Under the pieces are notes generated by a model. That model saw nothing but the letters and a program-made list of their open reading frames with translations. It was not told the origin of the DNA and searched no databases. The translations under genes were made by a program, and so were the position numbers. From Nematostella vectensis (Eukaryota > Cnidaria > Anthozoa > Actiniaria > Edwardsiidae), in the NCBI RefSeq assembly GCF_932526225.1, contig NC_064041.1, positions 1,500,699 through 1,564,698 on the forward strand: a stretch of 64,000 nt of DNA, in the 5' to 3' direction. Positions 32,110 to 44,211 of this stretch are shown here, one piece after another (position 1 is the stretch's first letter; the number at the start of each line of letters is the position of its first letter).

Positions 32110-35100
32110 TTTTGGGCGCGAGTTTTAACAAAACCATTGTACACACACATTCTTCTCTGTACAATAGAAGTATTTTATTCTTAAAAATAAAATGCTAGTA
32201 TCGTCTGATAATAAATCCATGAAAAACCTTTCTAACATATACTTAAAAAGGCACTCAGTTCAAAACAGTTTGTTTTTTTAACATAATACCTACTGGATGT
32301 AAACATAAAACTATAATAGTTGTGCACTTAGGTAAAAAACGCAAATATAGTGAAAAAAGGACACAAGCTATTTAATTCAATTAATTCTTATCAACCACCC
32401 TTTTCCAAACTGATCTTTAGTATCTATTCTTTCTATATTTGTAGTCAGTTTTGATCAATTCCATGGCACTTCAGTTTTATAACCATAAGCCCAAAATACC
32501 CCAAAATAGCCGGTGCTAGTGCTAATGTCCTCCCAATCCTACTAGGGAATACCTAGAACAAATATGTTTTTTGTTCTAGGTAAAAAAAGTATTTATTGAC
32601 ATTACTAAGGATATCATTAACTAAACTATACTTGATAGACAACTGATGCAGCAAAATTAGCAAAATGAATTTATGCTTTGATTAACAGGGAAGGCTTTCA
32701 GATGTGAAGGGAGGTCATATTTATTTCAAAATGAGGATCAATTAAAGTTCCTCACAAAAAACTGGGTGCTATTTTATTCTCTTCAAAATAAAAAACAATC
32801 AACAAATACATATCAAATTCCTATACATTAATAAGTATATCAGCAAATAACACTATCATAGTGGATTTGAGGTAAAAGTACTCACTCTCTGCCTGTACTG
32901 TCCCAATCCTTTTACTTCTTTAAATTACTTTAGTTAACTTGCAAAGTAAGGGCTTATCATTTTCTTTCTCTTGTGTATGATTTAAAGTAAGCAATTCAAA
33001 TATTGGAAAAATATCTTTATTAACCTTCTCTCTTGTGCTTTAGAATGTAACTTTGCTAAGGGTGGATTAAAAGCACTCCAACATATTTGAAAAAATTTTG
33101 AGTACATTATTTGATTATACAGTTAAGAACCACATATCATAACCTAGAATGAACTTGTTAACCAAAAATTATCAAATTAGAATCCTTTTTATAAGCATCT
33201 ATTTAACCTATAATTTGAAATAGGTTGAAATAGGAAAATTGATTTCTAAATAGTTTTAAATATGATCTTAAGGGATCATATAGGAGACCTGTTTTTGTTT
33301 TTTTATGATTAACTTACTACCTCAATTACTTCACCATAAGTCATTGTAATAGCAAGAGACTATTTATGAACCTAAATAGCCTAAATGACACTAACCACAC
33401 ATTATACAAGAACCTGTCAGGCAAACTTGGAAAAAAATCTAGGTTTTATTCTTTTATAACTATGGTTCATTTTTTTAAAACAATTTTTCCATTAAAATAT
33501 TATCTTACTTTTTGTTACTTTATATGTGTTTATTTTTGGTGACCTACATTAAATACCAATGCCTTACATGTACATCCTGCCCTGGGTCATGCCTCTTAGC
33601 CAGCAGCTTGTGTCTCAGCTTGATTTCAGAATCTCTGGCTGAGATCAACCTGAAGAAGTTTGGAGAAAAGCATTTAATAAAAAAACTGGTAATCTTCTTA
33701 CGATACAAATATTAAACCACAAAAACCTAATTCATAAAACCTAAAACTAAAAATAGGATACAAATATTATACCACAAAAACCTAATTCATAAACCTAAAA
33801 CTAAAATTTTCTAAGATGATACCCATTATAGAAAATGAACATATGAACTTTGCTGTCTCATAAAGCTCTATGATCTGATGAGCCAGAGGTTGAAAGAGCT
33901 TTTATAGGAGACTGCAGAGGGTAAAAACCATTGCTTTTGAGCAAATTGCTCCTCTACAAAAAGCTGTCTTGGCTTTCTATGAAACCTGAATTTTACTATT
34001 GGACCACATTATATTGTGACATGAGAAAAAAAAAAGTTTTTTAAGGTTTGTAAGAAAACATTGATGTACCCAGGGTTATTGAAAATATTGTAGGTGGTAT
34101 AAAAACAAGGCATATTTAGGTAATAACATATCCTCAAGGTCCTAATATGTATGTGCAGCTTTTTTTAAAATTAAAACAGAATTCCAGTGTGTGTATCAAG
34201 TGTTTATCAAATATACATTTTTTTCACAAATTACTAATACTTAGGGTTTTAGGAGACCAACTCTCAATTTCTTTAAGGTTTTAGGAAACCAGTTCTCTGT
34301 TTCTTTCTCCAAAGAAAGCTGGAGTTTACCCAAGTAATTCAATTAAAGCCTTGCTCATCTTTGTGAGAATTTGACCAATCATTTGTTGAAATGAATTAAA
34401 AGTCACTTTTGGTTTTATTTCTAGTATATCATAGCTGTCCATCCAACTTGGACAGAAATCTTGTGAAATCGGATAGAATACAGCAAATATGTGAAAAAAA
34501 ACAAAAACAAGAGAGCCAATGCGGATGAATACAGAGATGGTATGAACATTCTCACAAAAATTATGCACCAGTCAATTGAAACCATGGCACCCCGACCCCC
34601 GGGACAAAGAGGGGAAAGTAACATTCATCTGATGTTTGATGCTTGTTACTTTCCCGGCTAATGGGGCCTGTGACGCTGTTAAAACCTCCGGTTCATGGCC
34701 CCGGTGTTTTTCGATAACAACCCACTATAGTATGCCATACTTTAATTGTACACAGGGACCGCGGAGCATGTTGAAAAGTAGGGGGTTGACAATTGACTTG
34801 TTTAGACTTCCTATTTATGATTACTTTTTTCTTTAAGCAGTGCGACCTCCCCCTCCTCACAGCCCCTCCCCCTCCGCGGTGCCTAAGAATAACTTTGCTT
34901 ACCTTCAGACGCAACTTACGGTAAAGCGTTAATTCACCGCCCCCTTTTAAGGCCTGTTGAGGGCTTCTGTTAAATCACTGGCCCCCCGGTGGATTACAGG
35001 TGTTAAACATGTGTTAAAGCCCTTGCTCAACTGCGAAAGATACTTTCGTTCCGCTAAGTACTTTAATGCAATACGCTAACTTACCTACGTCTGCCAGTGC

Positions 35101-35480
35101 AAGAACAAATACATATGAGCACTTGTCGGAGAAGGTGTCTATAAAATTACCTTGTTTTTTCTTTCTGTATCTTTTTGCTTACTCTGACATTTCAGCTGAC
35201 CCTCGAGCACAAGACTTGACTCTTCAAAACTTTCAACCATGCTTTTACACAGTCTTTTGTACATAATTAGACAAGTTTATATCCGTGGTTAGCATTACCA
35301 CGAATGATTTTTTTTCCAAGCACTTCTTTTTCGACAATTCTTAGCTTTCTGCAGTGAGTTTTCGTGTGTTTTTGCGAGGGACAGAAATACTTATGCGCCA
35401 TATTGTTTTGCGCGCTCTGGAGGCCTGTGTCGAGGCAGATCGCGGCTGGCGGTCAAACACTGCGCATGCTCAAAAATTGA
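32110..35480. other. AT-rich non-coding stretch
   Basis: No convincing gene. At 33645-33688 a short plus-strand segment (LAEINLKKFGEKHLIKKL) is bounded by TTTCAG at about 33628 and GTAATC at about 33690 and could be a micro-exon, but nothing joins it. 34590-34700 and 34830-34990 are GC-rich patches of unknown nature. Confidence 0.45.
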
Positions 35481-35676
35481 AAACCAAGATGGCGGACGTT
35501 CTACCACATGGAAGCATAAACAAGAGAGGAAAATGGGAGAAAAGTGCACTTTAATTTCTTGCCATTGAGTAATGTTTATGATCTAAAGAAAGAGAGAAGG
35601 TTTCTTTCGTCCCTGATCATTTATTTTACCGATCTATGCTCCAGCGACTTTATAAGGGATGCGAAACGAAGCGGAG
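35330..35676 (+). promoter_or_regulatory. Promoter-like block with YY1 motif and putative first exon
   Basis: A locally GC-richer stretch with GCGCATGC and AAGATGGCGG (35486-35495), the classic YY1 promoter/start element, precedes an ATG with a 22-codon open frame. A consensus donor (GCGGAG|GTAAGC) follows at 35676/35677. It could be the first exon of a plus-strand gene, but no downstream plus-strand exon was found before the minus-strand gene at 36279, so it may be a relic or a divergent non-coding transcript. Confidence 0.35.
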
Positions 35677-36379
35677 GTAAGCACAACTCAATTTCCTGGG
35701 TTTTTTTTAATCACTTCCTTTGTTCCTCCTCGCGCTTAATTATCTGTTTTATTCTTCCCTCTTTCCCTAATTTTATGGATATGAGACTTATTCATTAGCA
35801 GTTAGCTTGTATGAAACCTGTAACTTTTTGCTTTCATAACACAAAAAAAATGAGGCCTAATTAATTCTTAATCCTGTCTCGAATTTTTCTTTCTAACATC
35901 GCCTTAGAAGTACTTTTCTAATATTTTTCTCAAAGGGGCTGCGTCATGGTTATGTAAGTAAATTTGTCAATGCAGCTCTGAATTATCCCGAATGAAGTCC
36001 ACTATTTCATATCAGTCAAATATCGCCTGCTGTTATTCATACAAATTCTCATCGCTGTAAAGTACTCAAAATTCATTGTAATATTAATTTAGACATGTGC
36101 TACCATGAACACTCATCTAAGTTGACAAGATTCTGTTGTGTTTTTGACATCCTTTACATATGAAGTTTACTCAACTTGTGTAACAGACTGTCTAAAACCT
36201 GTTAGAAACTTGTCAAAAACTTAGTCGGGTGTTTACTAGCATGTTGCTGACAGCAATAGCAAATACATTACTGTAATTCTAAACAAAACTTATAAAAGTA
36301 ACAGTACACATAATTACATTAGGACTTAACCACTGCTTACATATAGTTAAATATTGATCAATATCTTGCAGTGCAGCTT

Positions 36380-36850
36380 TACCAACAAGGGCACCAAAAG
36401 TTCCATGCAAATGGCTATCAAGGAGAAGCACTTCATTCCCTCTTCCAAGGAAACATACAGATAAGCCATTGATTATTACGATTGCAGCGATATTGGGTTC
36501 TCTCACTAGACGCTGGAGGTAGAACCTAAGTGATGACTGTGGGACTTGTGGATTCTGACACACAAAGTCTACATCAAAGGAGTCTTCTACCATGATTGTG
36601 CCAATTGAAGATAGATGCACAGCAGCATCTTGAACACTGAAATAAATAGCCTGGCCTCCTGTGACTTGTTGGTGAACTCTATTTCCATGAGAAATGCAAT
36701 TACACATAATCACTCCCCAAACTGGTGACAACTGGGCAATTGGAAATGCAAGTGTTCCTAAATTAGAAATGACTGTTTTGGCTAAAATAATAGCAATAAA
36801 AGTGCAGGCATTTGATCCGTTTCGCCCATTTAGGGTAGATTGGGAGATAC
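36380..36850 (-). other. Putative papain-fold cysteine protease domain
   Basis: NGSNACTFIAIILAK places a Cys at the start of a helix after a small-residue turn. About 140 residues later GNEVLLLDSHLHG supplies an Asp-Ser-His group at the start of a Gly-rich turn. That Cys...Asp/His order and spacing is like papain-fold deubiquitinases (for example the herpesvirus tegument protease type). The similarity is architectural only; activity is unproven. Confidence 0.4.
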
Positions 36851-37214
36851 TGTTCTCAAACAGCCAAATTTTACAACCAGACACATTCAATGTTGTAATT
36901 TTGAATGTTCTATTAATTGCTGAAGTAGCTGCATGCTGCTGGTTTGAGTGACTTTGTTGTCTTGTTGATGCAGAAGTTTGGTTGGGTGTTGTAGATTGTG
37001 GTGTCTGAGAAGGTTGGGGGACAGCTATTCCTTCTAAGATGCTGTCAACGTAGTTTGCCCATTGTTCTGAGTCATAAAAGTCAGGATCCTTTGTGCTTAC
37101 TACAGGAATTTCATCATCATTGTCATTTGCATTAAGTTCAGCAGTATTCCTGGATGGAGAGGAGTTTGTGGGAGTTATGAGAGTAGTATTGAAAGCAGTT
37201 GCTCATTTTGAAAG

Positions 37215-37345
37215 ATGATCACTGAGTGGCTTGAAGCAGTGGGAACACTTATTACCAGATTGAACTAAACAAGATTTATGGTAGGCATGGAAGCATGGGA
37301 GTCTAACAACTTCATCATCTTCTTGTATCTGACATGTCTTGTAAT
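37215..37345 (-). other. RING-type zinc finger
   Basis: Within exon 7: CDYKTC, 13 residues, CFHAYHKSC, 6 residues, CSHC. The Cys/His ladder (C-x4-C ... C-x-H-x2-H-x2-C ... C-x2-C) fits a RING of H2 type, the module of E3 ubiquitin ligases. The first pair spacing is C-x4-C, unlike the usual C-x2-C, so a divergent RING is likely. It is followed 20 codons later by a stop. Confidence 0.6.
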
Positions 37346-39905
37346 CACAGGGTTTATTTGGATTTGGGAGGCTTTCAAGATATTCATTACTAAATTTGTA
37401 GGAAAGAGGTAAGGCCTTGTTCTCTACTGTGGTATCAAATGTCTTGATATAAAACTGAGGCTTTCCTTTTGGAGTCCCCTGCCTGGTTGTTTCTTGAGGA
37501 AGTTTTCTTGATTGTCCTAGATTCTGTGCAATGCTAACAAATAGCTTCAGCAGTGTCTCAGCTGACCTCCCAACAATCAATTTTAAATTTCTTTCTGAAT
37601 TTGTTCCTCTTAGATATGGTCGAATAAAATTTGCAAAGAATGATTTTGCAGTTTTTGAAGTTGTAAGACCAATTGCTGTATCTCTAATCTGGTTGGCTTT
37701 GTAGTAATCGCGTATATGGAAACGTAACAGGGAGTGCCAAATCTCCACTTTTTTCTCGGTGATGATTGTAAGCCATTTCTTTTTAAAGTTGTAGTATTCG
37801 GGGAAAAAATTTCGTTGGTGGCATAAATCGTTTAACATTGACAGGGTTGACCTGTCATAGTGATGGCGGTTCCAGATGATAAATAGGATCAGGAATCTGA
37901 ACATGATTGACTCATAATGTTCTAGGTCACCAGAACGGAAAACAACTCCATATTGAAAAAAAACTAGAGGGAGAACTTCATCAAGGATATTGAGTATGCA
38001 TGCAAATGCCATGTCTTTGCACGGTTTAAATTTTCCAAGAACTTTGTCTCGGATCAATAGCCAGCCAAGGAGAGTGCCAATCAAGACCAGATTTGATCTG
38101 AATGTCTTTGGTTTCACTGGCAGGATACCTCCAAATACATCTGTATATATCCTTGAAAAAAAGAAGTGATAAGTTGTTATAATGTCCTCTACTGCATTCA
38201 AACTGACATGAAAGGGCCCTTGCTCAGGAATTAATGATGCATATCTGTTACTTTGCTGAGCAACAAGTTTCTTGAAGTAAAACCAGGTAGGCCAATCTCC
38301 AGGGCAGGGAAGTGCATATTCCTTGGTGTAGTTTAATAATGGTTGTCCAGCACTGCTAATTGTGTGGTCAAGTGCAAACTTATAGTTTTCCATGGACTTT
38401 AATGGATGTTAGAATTCATCGACTAGTCGACAACTGTTTAGCTTGCATAGTTCTTCATGTGCTAAGTCATGGTAAACACGAAATTCATGGAATTGACTCT
38501 GCACTGACTCTCCATTTAGCTTTCTATAACCTGGAACTGAGCTGAAGAAGGAAGTTTGCCACTCCTTCATCTTTTCAGCAATGGTTAGGAGATTTCCAAC
38601 TGAGATCCCCCCAACACATTTTTGCATGATTCCATTCATTGAAACAGATGGAGAACAATGAACAGCATCAATACTTCTAGGCATCTTTGGGGCTTTGATA
38701 GAAGGGTGGATATCTAACAGTGAAGAGGTCATATGGGTAGCCACTGATAGTTTCATATCACTCCCTGGCAGTCGCACAGTGTGAATATTGTGAAAGTCAT
38801 CTATAAGCAGCATTATGAAGCCCTTCTCCTACAAGATAAAAAAATGATAAATATTTAAACTTGGAAATTGACTATACTTTGAAATGTTTATTAGTAGAAA
38901 TACACCCCCATTCCCACCACTCTAGAATTTCCTAAATCCCTTCCTCAGACATTGTGCAGTGCATGCATATGCTGTATCATGGTTAGGTCTGTATATAACA
39001 TTAAAATCAAAGTCAGTTGTGACAAAAATAAGCTCACATCAACTGCATATTTTAGATGTTCCTGCAGCTGATTTGGGTAGTTCCTTTTTTATGTTTTTTT
39101 TTGCCTGTCAAGTGTCCTTGGTGCCACACTGTATCCTGAAAAAAAGCAGGATTTTTGAACACAGGTCTTCCAATTCCATGTCACCCACCACAGTTTCAAT
39201 ATCTTGTGGATTTAGATTGTTCAAAGGGATACACTAGATGTCATTTTTAATTATGTTACTTGCACTCACCTAGCACTGGTCCAGTGTTGATTGCAGACCT
39301 TGATGCTCCATGGTGGTGAAGAAATGCACCAACGTCCTTATTAAATTGAGAGGTCTTCTGTGATCTACAGACAATAACAGAAAAAGGATCAAAGTAGTTG
39401 TTCAAGTAGGTAGGATAAGCTAAGCATATAGTCTAGTACATGTCAAGCGAATTTTTATGTGATACCACAGGCCTATAGCATTTGTTTTTTAGAGGGTTCA
39501 AACAAACCCTCTTTATCAGCTGTATTTTTAGATAGATTATACCTGTAGTATGCTAGGATGTGAAGAAGGGCAACAGTCCTTTCTTTTGAAGTGGTATCTT
39601 TTATAATTAAGTTTAGAATAATTTCATACAATCCACATGCATGTTCTTCCACAAAGTCTCGCATCAACAGGGGAGTACAAGGGTGGGCCTTCATTGGTTT
39701 CATAATATTCATATAGTGAAGATTGAAATTGTGTTATCAAGCCCTCAAATGAATGATCTGGAATGAAATATAATCATGTTTTATGTTTGTGTACAATACA
39801 ATACCATAAATATACTTTCCTAACCTAGGGCCCTACTACTATACTTTGCATTTTAACTGATAGAAAAAAAAGCATTCACCTTTGTGAAAAGTATGATAAC
39901 AATAT

Positions 39906-39950
39906 GAGTACAGGGGCGTATCCAGGGGAATGGCCCAGGGGGCCAGCATT
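39906..39950 (+). repeat. Short hAT-like terminal fragment
   Basis: CAGGGGCGTATCCAGGGGAA resembles the CAGGGGCGGATC-type end at 49126. It lies in an intron of the RING gene. No partner end seen. Confidence 0.35.
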
Positions 39951-42163
39951 ATAGTGTATTATGTAGCTGTCACAATAGGATACCTTTTAACTGATCTAGC
40001 TCATTGATAGAAACAAACATCTTTTCTCAAACACTGCTATCTATTTGGACATTGCCTTCATTGTCTATCTCGACCAGACCAAATTTGGTCTCTATGGTCT
40101 GCCTTGCATTGAGGTTTTCCATTCTCGAAAATATCATCCTTATGTTTTGTTCCAGCCTTGCAAGGATGGCAGAGAGTCTGGTAACTGTGACTGAATCACT
40201 TTCTAGGTTGTCTTTTGCGTCCTGGATAGACTGGCATAGCCTTAAAACGGGTGATGTTGCTATCATGCAAATCTGAAATTGGAAAATTAAAACATATATA
40301 CTTATTGAAGAATTGTAATATTTTACATCATTCTATTATAATATACAATCATATACATTTTAGAAATTTTATAATATATCATCATCATCATTTCAAATAG
40401 TATGCATGATTGTTAGGGTGGTAATAAAGAAAGACTGGAATTCCATGGTAGGTGGGGTCTACCCAGCATTCCCATGAGGTGGGCATTTAACTTGAGCAAA
40501 GGGAGATGCAATTAAAAAATTATTGCTGAAACTCTTGTTTCTTGCATGGCACGATCCAAGATGTTGCAGTAAGCCCCCCCACCCCCCTTCCTTTGAAGAT
40601 TTACCTATTAGAAATAGAAACAGAAAAAAACGGTCTGTATATACTTTAAATCCTTAATTTTAATATGGAAGTTGTGATGTTATCATCTACTTGCCTTGTT
40701 AAGTTTTGACTTAGTGGGACATTCATTTTCTGTGAGTGGCTTGTCTGTTTTTTTGCACTGTTAAAAATAGAGGATAATATGATATATAAGTGGCTTGAAA
40801 AGAGTCTTTATTTTGGAAAGGCAGAAAAGGATTGTGTGAATCAAACAAGGGTTTGGTTCATTTTAAAGAAGTCACATTAAAAAAGGGTATTTCATATTAT
40901 AATTGAATATTACCATTGCGTGTTAGGTATATTGGGATTGTATTTGTAAAAGTAATAATATGTATACTTTAATGTTTCCTAATACTAAAAAAAATGTATG
41001 ATTAAATTCAAAAAATATTTTTAAAATCTTCATTATTTTTATTCATAATAAATGGTTTAGAATAATTTAAGCGTACTTGTCTTTTTGCTGGGGGGACGTA
41101 TTTTTCGGGGACTTTTTCTTTTAGGGTTGCTTCTCCATTTCTTTTACATGCCGAGCACCACTTAGTTCCAGAACGATATTTTGGAATGTTCTCTTTTCCA
41201 AGGGCGTCTACTGCGTCGTAAAGCCTACTTGGAAGGTCCCTGAGCGAGGAAATGTGTGTTTGAGACGGCGAAGAAAGGGGAAACGAGCATCTATTATCTT
41301 CTTTGGTCGCTTCGTTCCGATGTGCGAGGCATAGTAGAGACCCCTCCCGGATGCCAGCAGCCCTTGCCAATCGACTATCAGCATGATAACACGGCATGCC
41401 ACTACATTTGTCTTCTGTTGACCTCGTTTTTCCACTTTTCTCACACTTTCCACCAAATGAACCACGGACACAAACACATACAGTCAAAACAAGGACGGCA
41501 AGACAAACTTTCGCAAACTTCATCACGTCGCCGTGCAAAATATAAACAGGATTGCGGAACTATAAACTCGAAATGCATAGAAAATATCAACAAGAACTAA
41601 CTGTGAAAATTTGAGCCTTAGCTGTTTAGCGCTTTTCTTAGCTGCTCCAAAAACGTTTCATTGTATTTTCAGCTCAATACATAAAGCTTGTCAAAGCCGT
41701 GTTTATCAATGCAAATTAGCCACGCTTGGACTTTGCTCTTACGCATGCGTCGCGATATGACCGCTGTTAAGAGTCGCCTAGTTATAGACGGACCATTTCT
41801 ATACCTATGGGGCTCCGCGCGCTGCGCGGCCTCCGCTATAAGATATACAAACGGAAAGTCCAGGGGAAAATAAAACACCTACGAATATATACATAAGGTC
41901 CCGAAGAATCTAAATGAACAAGATAGACCAAAAAAGGCTTCGGCGACGCAAAAATGGGAGAGAAGATAATCAATTTTACGACCTACCGTTTTTTTTTATC
42001 TCTTGCGAATGTGGATAAATCACTGCTAGCGCTTCTTTAAATAACAAGATCACAAGAGAATTCACACTTTTTAAAATAAACATCTATTACAATCTGGGGT
42101 TATGTAACCAGCGCATTCCAGAGATTCGTGACATTGTCATTAAGCACGGGTGGCCACGGGAAG

Positions 42164-42455
42164 CACGGGTGGCCTAGTGTGTTAGCGCGTTGGCCTCTCA
42201 CCGCTGTGGCCCAGGTTCGAATCCTGGCTCAAACTGGGGATTTTTTCCGGGTTCCTGCCTTGAATCGAATTTGCCACAAGTGAGTTGAAGTTATTCTCCC
42301 GTGTTTCCAGTCTTCTCGGATAAGGACACTAAACCGGAGGTCCCGTCTCTTCAAGCTGTAACTAAAACCTGAACCGAAGGGACGTAAAAGAACCACTGGG
42401 GACGCAATAAACCCTCTGGCAGTGACCACCCCCAGTGACAGTGCTTGCTTGCTTA
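42164..42455 (+). mobile_element. tRNA-derived SINE
   Basis: GGTGGCCTAGTGTGTTAGCG (42169-42188) serves as an A box and GGTTCGAATCC (42214-42224) is a perfect B box, about 35 bp apart, the internal RNA polymerase III promoter of a tRNA head. A non-tRNA body follows to about 42455. The first 13 bp of the head (AGCACGGGTGGCC) also occur 20 bp upstream (42142-42154), a partial duplication of the 5' end. The tRNA-like part lacks a proper acceptor stem, so it is not a functional tRNA. Confidence 0.75.
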
Positions 42456-42567
42456 ATGCCTCCTAGTATTAGCGTAAGCTACCTATAGGAGTAAAAGTAC
42501 AAGATACAAGATTAATGAAAATAGCTATTTTTTTTTTTTTTATGTAGTGCCCCCTCCCCTGTTTTTA

Positions 42568-42918
42568 GTATCTGTTTAGTTTCTGAGGGATTAGTATCTA
42601 GGATCACCGCGGTCTCCCAGTTGGTGCTTGGGGTGTAAAACCTGCGGCCATTGTGCAGTGATTATTACCCAAATGTGCAGTGATTATTACCCCAACTCTA
42701 ATAAGGGACTTCTTGTGAAAGTTCTTCAATATTTGGATGGCTTAACGGGCGGTCCATCGAACGCTTCAGTTTTGATTGTATTGACCATCAAAGCGTATCC
42801 CAGTAAATAACATTTAGGATTTCCGGTGACGTCAGGAAGAGGCAAAGGGTATCAATTGTTGAATCCCCCTATAGACTTATCTGATCACCGTTTGCTCATT
42901 TGGCGCCCTTTTCAGGTC
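42568..42918 (+). repeat. 351-bp direct repeat, left copy
   Basis: Matches 43774-44124 with a single difference that I can see (TCTGATCACC versus TCTGGTCACC). It contains an internal 19-bp tandem pair built on TGTGCAGTGATTATTACCC and a 60-codon open frame in both copies. No protein is recognised. Confidence 0.9.
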
Positions 42919-43776
42919 TTCTTCAGCAATAAATGACAGGATGATATTTGTCAGCCTTTATTGAATATCTCAACGCAGTCAATAAAGTATAGAGAGAACG
43001 AAGAACATCAAAGGATGTTGTTATGCTCAAATTGTTTGATTTAGACCACGAATTCTCAAAGCAAACTCTATAAACAAATGTATAAATCGAACAAGCTAAG
43101 TGACATTGAAACAGTAACTAGACTACTACATATTTCTGTCGTTAAATTCTTACTTACCGTGAGGAATATATGCCTGAATTTATAGAACGTGTAAGTATTT
43201 ACGAATTTAACATTTTCATGGCGATTGCCAGTAGAATGAAAACCACTCAAGTGCACGCCAAAATTATAAGCCAATCGGAATTCAAGTAGATGGTATTTAA
43301 GCCAATCAAAACAGGGATAGATGACTTTGATATGACATCTTGACGTCAAACTGGTACGGTGTTTTAGCTTGAGCGATTGGTTCTGGAAAAAAACACACGA
43401 AGAAACGAGCATTATAAAAGCACAACAATAAAAGAAAAATAACTGTGATATTCTCAATAAAAACCGTCGTTCAAAACTCAGCTTGGCAGTGTTTTTTGTC
43501 GCTTTCTGTTTGTCGCTTGTGTTCGCTTTTTGTTGTAAACTGTGAACTTGTCGACTTTCTGCTAGCAAGAAACTTGTCGACACAAGTGAATTATTTTAAT
43601 AGCTGAAAACATACATAAATCCGAGGCCCTTTCTTCTCAGGATCTCCTTATAGATCTCAATATATATAGACGTGAAGGAATGTTATTAGAATGGTAGTGT
43701 AGAGCCTCTAAGTAGTCCTTTTTGCTGCGGACAACGGATTCACGAACACTAGGGTAGATTTTACTATCGGCTCGTA
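42914..43776 (+). repeat. Segment shared with TATAG copy B (50015-50878)
   Basis: About 863 bp nearly identical to 50015-50878, bounded here on both sides by the 351-bp direct repeats. No coding function recognised; an open frame on the minus strand occurs in both copies but differs by indels in length. Confidence 0.85.
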
Positions 43777-44124
43777 TCTGTTTAGTTTCTGAGGGATTAG
43801 TATCTAGGATCACCGCGGTCTCCCAGTTGGTGCTTGGGGTGTAAAACCTGCGGCCATTGTGCAGTGATTATTACCCAAATGTGCAGTGATTATTACCCCA
43901 ACTCTAATAAGGGACTTCTTGTGAAAGTTCTTCAATATTTGGATGGCTTAACGGGCGGTCCATCGAACGCTTCAGTTTTGATTGTATTGACCATCAAAGC
44001 GTATCCCAGTAAATAACATTTAGGATTTCCGGTGACGTCAGGAAGAGGCAAAGGGTATCAATTGTTGAATCCCCCTATAGACTTATCTGGTCACCGTTTG
44101 CTCATTTGGCGCCCTTTTCAGGTC
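43774..44124 (+). repeat. 351-bp direct repeat, right copy
   Basis: Second copy, 1,206 bp downstream of the first. The R-X-R arrangement looks like a miniature LTR element or a tandem duplication; the repeat does not show TG...CA ends. Confidence 0.9.
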
Positions 44125-44211
44125 ACCTCTGCTTCTCTCGGTGAGTTCTTTTATATTTGAACAAGTTTTTACCTTCTTGCAATCATTACAAGATCTTAAC
44201 TACACCCAATG

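Larger units (their letters stand above)
36279..41538 (-). pseudogene. Seven-exon Cys-rich/RING/putative cysteine-protease gene, interrupted
   Basis: Splice phases let seven exons join: 41538-41077, 40757-40695 (GC donor, AAG|GCAAGT), 40272-39984, 39757-39543, 39364-39270, 39135-39038 and 38828-36279, about 1,250 codons. Exon 1 is Cys/His-rich after a hydrophobic start. Exon 7 holds LLIDDFHNIHTVRLPG, then a helical region, then a RING finger near 37215-37340 (CDYKTC...CFHAYHKSC...CSHC). A Ser/Thr/Gln linker follows, then NGSNACTFIAI (36805-36837) and LLDSHLHGTFGAL (36390-36430), which look like the Cys and His/Asp elements of a papain-like or deubiquitinase-type protease. Stops interrupt it at 40027-40029 (TGA), 39089-39091 (TAA), 38409-38411 (TAA) and 37203-37205 (TGA), and exon 4 is frameshifted near 39680. 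A RING plus protease pair suggests ubiquitin-related activity. I infer a decayed, probably transposon-borne gene. Confidence 0.55.
28749..41840. mobile_element. Candidate large TATAG-type transposon (13.1 kb)
   Basis: The left end TATAGATTTAGGCACTGCCT followed by GCGGAGCC (28749-28781) and the right end CTCCGCGCGCTGCGCGGCCT followed by CCGCTATA (41812-41840) share the plan TATAG - hairpin - GGAGCC in inverted orientation. The right end is clearly homologous to that of copy B over about 80 bp (CGCGAT..GACC, GTCGC.TAG, TTTCTATACCTATGG). Inside lie two minus-strand gene remnants and no other recognisable transposon. No clean target duplication was found. It may instead be two unrelated copies flanking host DNA. 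Confidence 0.35.

Noticed and set aside
33628..33690. A micro-exon with LAEINLKKFGEKHLIKKL resembling part of a SAM domain
   Set aside because: Too short, and no compatible exon lies on either side; kept only as a note.
42164..42240. A genuine tRNA gene
   Set aside because: A and B boxes are present but there is no acceptor stem, and a SINE body follows.
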